A stretch of 64,000 nt of DNA, from positions 62,001-126,000 of the forward strand of contig JBJMMD010000041.1 in assembly GCA_045804965.1 (NCBI GenBank). Direction: 5' to 3'. How positions within the stretch are numbered: position 1 is the first letter of the stretch; each line of letters opens with the position of its first letter. Origin of the DNA: CAVTUU01 sp045804965 (GTDB taxonomy: Bacteria; Chloroflexota; Chloroflexia; Thermomicrobiales; UBA6265). The position numbers and the translations under genes were made by a program. Positions 61,446-64,000 of the stretch are shown here, piece after piece. The notes beneath the pieces were generated by a model that searched no databases, was not told the origin of the DNA, and saw only the letters and a program-made list of their open reading frames with translations.

Positions 61446-62651
61446 ATGGCGCCGGAGGCAAACAAAGCGTATCGGAACGACGCTCCGGTCGCGATCGAGG
61501 CAAAGAAGGAGGCCGCACGTGAACTCGCCGCGCTGACGGGTATCGCCGATGCGTTGGGCAGTTCGATCGACCTGCCCCAAGCCCTGGCGCGGACGCTCGC
61601 CCTGGTCGCCGACCTGCTCGGTCTCCAGACCGGTTGGATTTGGCTGCTCGATCCAGAGTCGCAGCAGTTCTATCTCGCCGCCGCACAGAATCTTCCGCCC
61701 TACCTGCAAGAACCGGTGCGGATGAGCGGTCGCTGGTGCCAGTGCACCGACTCGTTTCGCCGTGGCGAGCTCATGCCGACGAACATCGACGTCCTCGAAT
61801 GCACCCGGCTTCGACCCGCCGTCCTCGCGCACGCTTCGGACGAGACCCTCGGTCTGCGCTACCACGCGAGTGTCCCGCTCACGTTTCAGGAGCGGAAACT
61901 CGGCATCATCAACGTAGCCGGACCCTCCTGGCGGGAATTGACCGACGAGGAACTCGGCTTGCTCTCGGCGATCGCCTACCAGGCCGGACTCGCAGTCGAG
62001 CGGGCCCGGCTGGCCGAGGAGAGCCGGCGGCTCGCGCGGGCCGAGGAACGCGGCCGCATCGCGCGGGAGATCCACGACACGCTGGCGCAGGGGTTGACCG
62101 CGATCGCCCTCGACGTCGAGGGCGCGCTCCGACATCTGGACGACCATCCTGAGCGATCCCGTCAGCGTCTGGATCGGGCCCTGGCAGCCGCGCGCGAGAA
62201 TCTCGAAGCGGCGCGCCGCTCGGTGCTCGACCTGCGCGCCGCACCGCTCGCCGATCGGCCGCTCGCCGGGGCGCTGGCCGCGCTCGCCCGCGGCTTCACG
62301 TCGGAGACGGGTGTCCAGGCGCCGGTTCGGGTCGAGGGTGAGACCGTGCTGCCGCCGCACGTCGAGGCGGAACTGTTCCGAATCGCCCAGGAAGCGCTGG
62401 TAAACGTCCGTAAGCACTCGCAAGCGACTGGGGTCGAGATCGCCTTGCGGGCGACGCCGCGGCACGTCGTCATGATCATCCTCGACAACGGCGTGGGATT
62501 CGAGGTGCGGCGCCCGACCTCCGGGCATTACGGCATTCTCGGTATGCGGGAACGGGCGAAACTGCTGGGAGGCAGGCTTCGCGTCGAGAGCCGGCCCGGA
62601 CGTGGCACGAGGATTACCGCTCGGGTACCCCTGGCGGAGGCAGCTTCATGA
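61446..62651 (+). CDS. GAF-domain sensor histidine kinase (NarX/DegS-like, HisKA_3)
   Basis: A 401-residue cytoplasmic sensor kinase. The GAF domain spans about residues 40-190 and contains a cysteine cluster (WCQC at 97-100, ECTRL with Cys119) that may bind metal or an Fe-S cluster or sense redox state. The dimerisation helix carries the phospho-acceptor His210 in ARAEERGRIAREIHDTLAQG. The ATPase domain has ALVNVRKHSQATGVEI, ILDNGVGF and GHYGILGMRERAKLLGG. No membrane segment is seen. GGAAGGAC lies before the ATG. It overlaps the regulator by 4 nt. Confidence 0.93.
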   Translation: MAPEANKAYRNDAPVAIEAKKEAARELAALTGIADALGSSIDLPQALARTLALVADLLGLQTGWIWLLDPESQQFYLAAAQNLPPYLQEPVRMSGRWCQCTDSFRRGELMPTNIDVLECTRLRPAVLAHASDETLGLRYHASVPLTFQERKLGIINVAGPSWRELTDEELGLLSAIAYQAGLAVERARLAEESRRLARAEERGRIAREIHDTLAQGLTAIALDVEGALRHLDDHPERSRQRLDRALAAARENLEAARRSVLDLRAAPLADRPLAGALAALARGFTSETGVQAPVRVEGETVLPPHVEAELFRIAQEALVNVRKHSQATGVEIALRATPRHVVMIILDNGVGFEVRRPTSGHYGILGMRERAKLLGGRLRVESRPGRGTRITARVPLAEAAS

Positions 62652-63280
62652 TCCGGGTCGCGGTCGTCGACGACCACCCCATCGTGCGACAGGGTCTGGT
62701 CTCGGCCCTCGACGACGAGGCCGATTTCGAGGTGGTCGGCAGCGCGACGTCGGCCGAAGAGGCGTTCTCCCTGGTCGAATCCCTCCGACCGGACGTCGTT
62801 CTTCTCGACCTGGAACTGCCGGGGATGTCGGGCGTCGAGGCGATCCCCCGCCTGACCGAGCTCAATCCCGCAGGCCGCGTGCTCGTCTTCACGGCCTACG
62901 AAACCGATGAGCGCGTGCTGGGAGCTATCAGGTCGGGCGCGAAGGGGTACCTGCTGAAGGGCGCGACGGCGGATGAGATCGCCCGGTCCGTTCGTATCGT
63001 CGCCGCCGGCGGATCGGCCCTGGCACCGCGGGTGGCTGCTCGGTTGGTGGACGAGATCGCCGGTCCGCGCGGTGCCGGCCCCCTGAGCGCGCGCGAGCGC
63101 GAGGTCCTCCGCCTGATCGCCCAGGGCTTACCCAGCAAACAGGTTGCCCAGGTCCTGAACATCAGCGAGCGCACCGTGAAGTTCCACGTCTCCTCCCTCT
63201 TGCGGAAGCTGGGCGCCGACAACCGAGCCCAGGCGGTCGCGCTCGCCGCCGAACGCGGATTGTTGGAAGCCCTCCGGTAA
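62648..63280 (+). CDS. NarL/FixJ-family response regulator
   Basis: A 210-residue regulator: receiver domain with acidic pair Asp8-Asp9 (VAVVDDHPIVRQGL), phospho-acceptor Asp54 (VVLLDLELPGMSGV), Thr in VFTAYE and Lys near residue 104 (GYLLKG). The C-terminal LuxR-type helix-turn-helix is LSAREREVLRLIAQGLPSKQ, then NISERTVKFHVSSLLRKLGA. The ATGA overlap with the kinase gene shows a dedicated pair. Its target genes are not evident; the following SDR is one candidate. Confidence 0.95.
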   Translation: MIRVAVVDDHPIVRQGLVSALDDEADFEVVGSATSAEEAFSLVESLRPDVVLLDLELPGMSGVEAIPRLTELNPAGRVLVFTAYETDERVLGAIRSGAKGYLLKGATADEIARSVRIVAAGGSALAPRVAARLVDEIAGPRGAGPLSAREREVLRLIAQGLPSKQVAQVLNISERTVKFHVSSLLRKLGADNRAQAVALAAERGLLEALR

Positions 63281-63444
63281 GGATGGGCCGCACCTCGCTC
63301 TCCTCCCACCTGTCCGGAAGGACAGGTCCGCACCTGTCCCGCGACCCGATGCTGACGAGCCTTGCCCAACACAATACTGTCAATCGCCTCGTCGATCGAA
63401 TTGCTTCGTTGCATCGACGGACATAGCGGAACGGGAATCGAAAG

Positions 63445-64000
63445 ATGGAATCACAGCAACAGGTTGCACTCGTCACCGGCGCCTCGCGCGGTTTGGGACT
63501 CGAAGTCGCTCGTCTCCTCGCCCGCCGGGGGATGCCTCTGATCCTGACCGCGCGAGGCGAACCGGCCCTCGCGACCGCCGCCGCCGAATTGAGAGGACTC
63601 ACCGACTTGGTCGCGCTGGCGGGCGACATTGCGGACCCGGAGCACGTCGAGCGCCTGATCCGCCACGGCTATGACCGCTTCGGCAGGATCGACGTGCTCG
63701 TCAACAGCGCCTCGTCGATCGGCCCCAGTCCGATGCCGGTCCTCGAGGAGTATCCGCTCGACACCCTCGCCGAGGTCTTCCGCGTCAACGTCCTCGCACC
63801 GCTCCACCTCATCCAGCGGGTGCTGCCCCGGATGCGCGAGCGGGGGACCGGTCTGATCCTCAACATAACATCGGACGCCGCGGTCAATGCCTACCCGACC
63901 TGGGGCGGCTACGGCGCCAGCAAGGCGGCACTGGAGCAGATCTCACGGGTGCTCGCGGTGGAGCTTGCCGGGAGCGGCGTGCGGGTCTACGCGGTCGATC
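63445..64000 (+). CDS. Short-chain dehydrogenase/reductase (SDR), 3'-truncated by the window
   Basis: 185 residues are visible from ATG 63445: QQVALVTGASRGLGLEVARL (NAD(P)-binding TGASRGLG), ALAGDIADPEHVERLI, VLVNSASSIGPSP, ILNITSDAAVNAYPTWGGYG and ASKAALEQIS. The active-site Tyr-x3-Lys is YGASK. A GGAACGGGAATCG stretch lies upstream. It is on the same strand as the two-component pair, 164 nt downstream. The window ends within the gene. Confidence 0.92.
   Translation, partial: MESQQQVALVTGASRGLGLEVARLLARRGMPLILTARGEPALATAAAELRGLTDLVALAGDIADPEHVERLIRHGYDRFGRIDVLVNSASSIGPSPMPVLEEYPLDTLAEVFRVNVLAPLHLIQRVLPRMRERGTGLILNITSDAAVNAYPTWGGYGASKAALEQISRVLAVELAGSGVRVYAVD

Noticed and set aside
61413..62528. 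371-residue open frame on the minus strand
   Set aside because: Antisense of the GAF histidine kinase in GC-rich DNA, where long spurious frames are expected. Very rich in Arg, Gly and Pro.
1..64000. CRISPR arrays, rRNA, tRNA or prophage
   Set aside because: No regularly spaced direct repeats, no rRNA-like conserved blocks, no tRNA cloverleaf and no phage structural genes were seen by eye.

Overview
The window looks like chromosomal DNA of a Chloroflexota bacterium, probably a Thermomicrobia relative. This is inferred from gene content and style: F420 biosynthesis genes, an RNase J with a long Arg/Gln/Pro-rich N-terminus, many dipeptide-type ABC importers with twin-arginine-like leaders, secreted proteins with Ala-Ser-Pro-Val linkers, moderately high GC, and frequent GTG/TTG starts. 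No rRNA, tRNA or CRISPR array was seen.

Layout. 0-7.7 kb: a minus-strand carbohydrate-type operon: LacI regulator with its own palindromic operator, binding protein, two permeases, two ATPases and the start of a Gfo/Idh/MocA oxidoreductase. 8.3-12 kb: VOC protein, then two acetylxylan-esterase-like hydrolases (one without the catalytic serine) and a SelA/DgaE-like PLP enzyme. 12.4-15 kb: a double-length malic enzyme whose halves have lost complementary active-site parts. 15-22 kb: zinc-ribbon/PH protein, molybdopterin oxidoreductase in operon with two ATPases that have no permeases, and a divergent FGGY kinase. 22-27.4 kb: YceI and its divergent HxlR regulator, RNase J, small envelope proteins. 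27.8-36 kb: surface-anchored BNR-repeat protein, a circularly permuted binding protein, and two permeases, one with a large extracytoplasmic insertion. 36-40 kb: YCII/DGPF protein, frameshifted alpha/beta hydrolase, SnoaL-like protein, a REP-associated transposase between inverted REP-like repeats, a class V aminotransferase-like protein. 40-44 kb: a third importer without ATPases. 44-54.5 kb: a flavin/deazaflavin region: SDR, split-barrel protein, cofD-cofC-cofE, an F420-type luciferase-like oxidoreductase, then an FMN riboswitch upstream of a fourth importer (also without ATPases) and a fused split-barrel/nitroreductase protein. 54.5-60.7 kb: SDR, small membrane proteins, acyl-CoA synthetase, CoA-transferase-like pair, NUDIX hydrolase. 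61.4-64 kb: a GC-richer segment with a two-component system and the start of another SDR.

How the parts fit. Four dipeptide-family permease pairs and four binding proteins are encoded, but only two ATPase pairs, so ATPases are either shared or encoded elsewhere. The most striking observations are the FMN riboswitch ahead of a dipeptide-family importer that ends in an FMN-type nitroreductase fusion, the fused malic enzyme with complementary motif loss, the circularly permuted binding protein, and a dispersed hairpin repeat family that accompanies a RAYT-like transposase.
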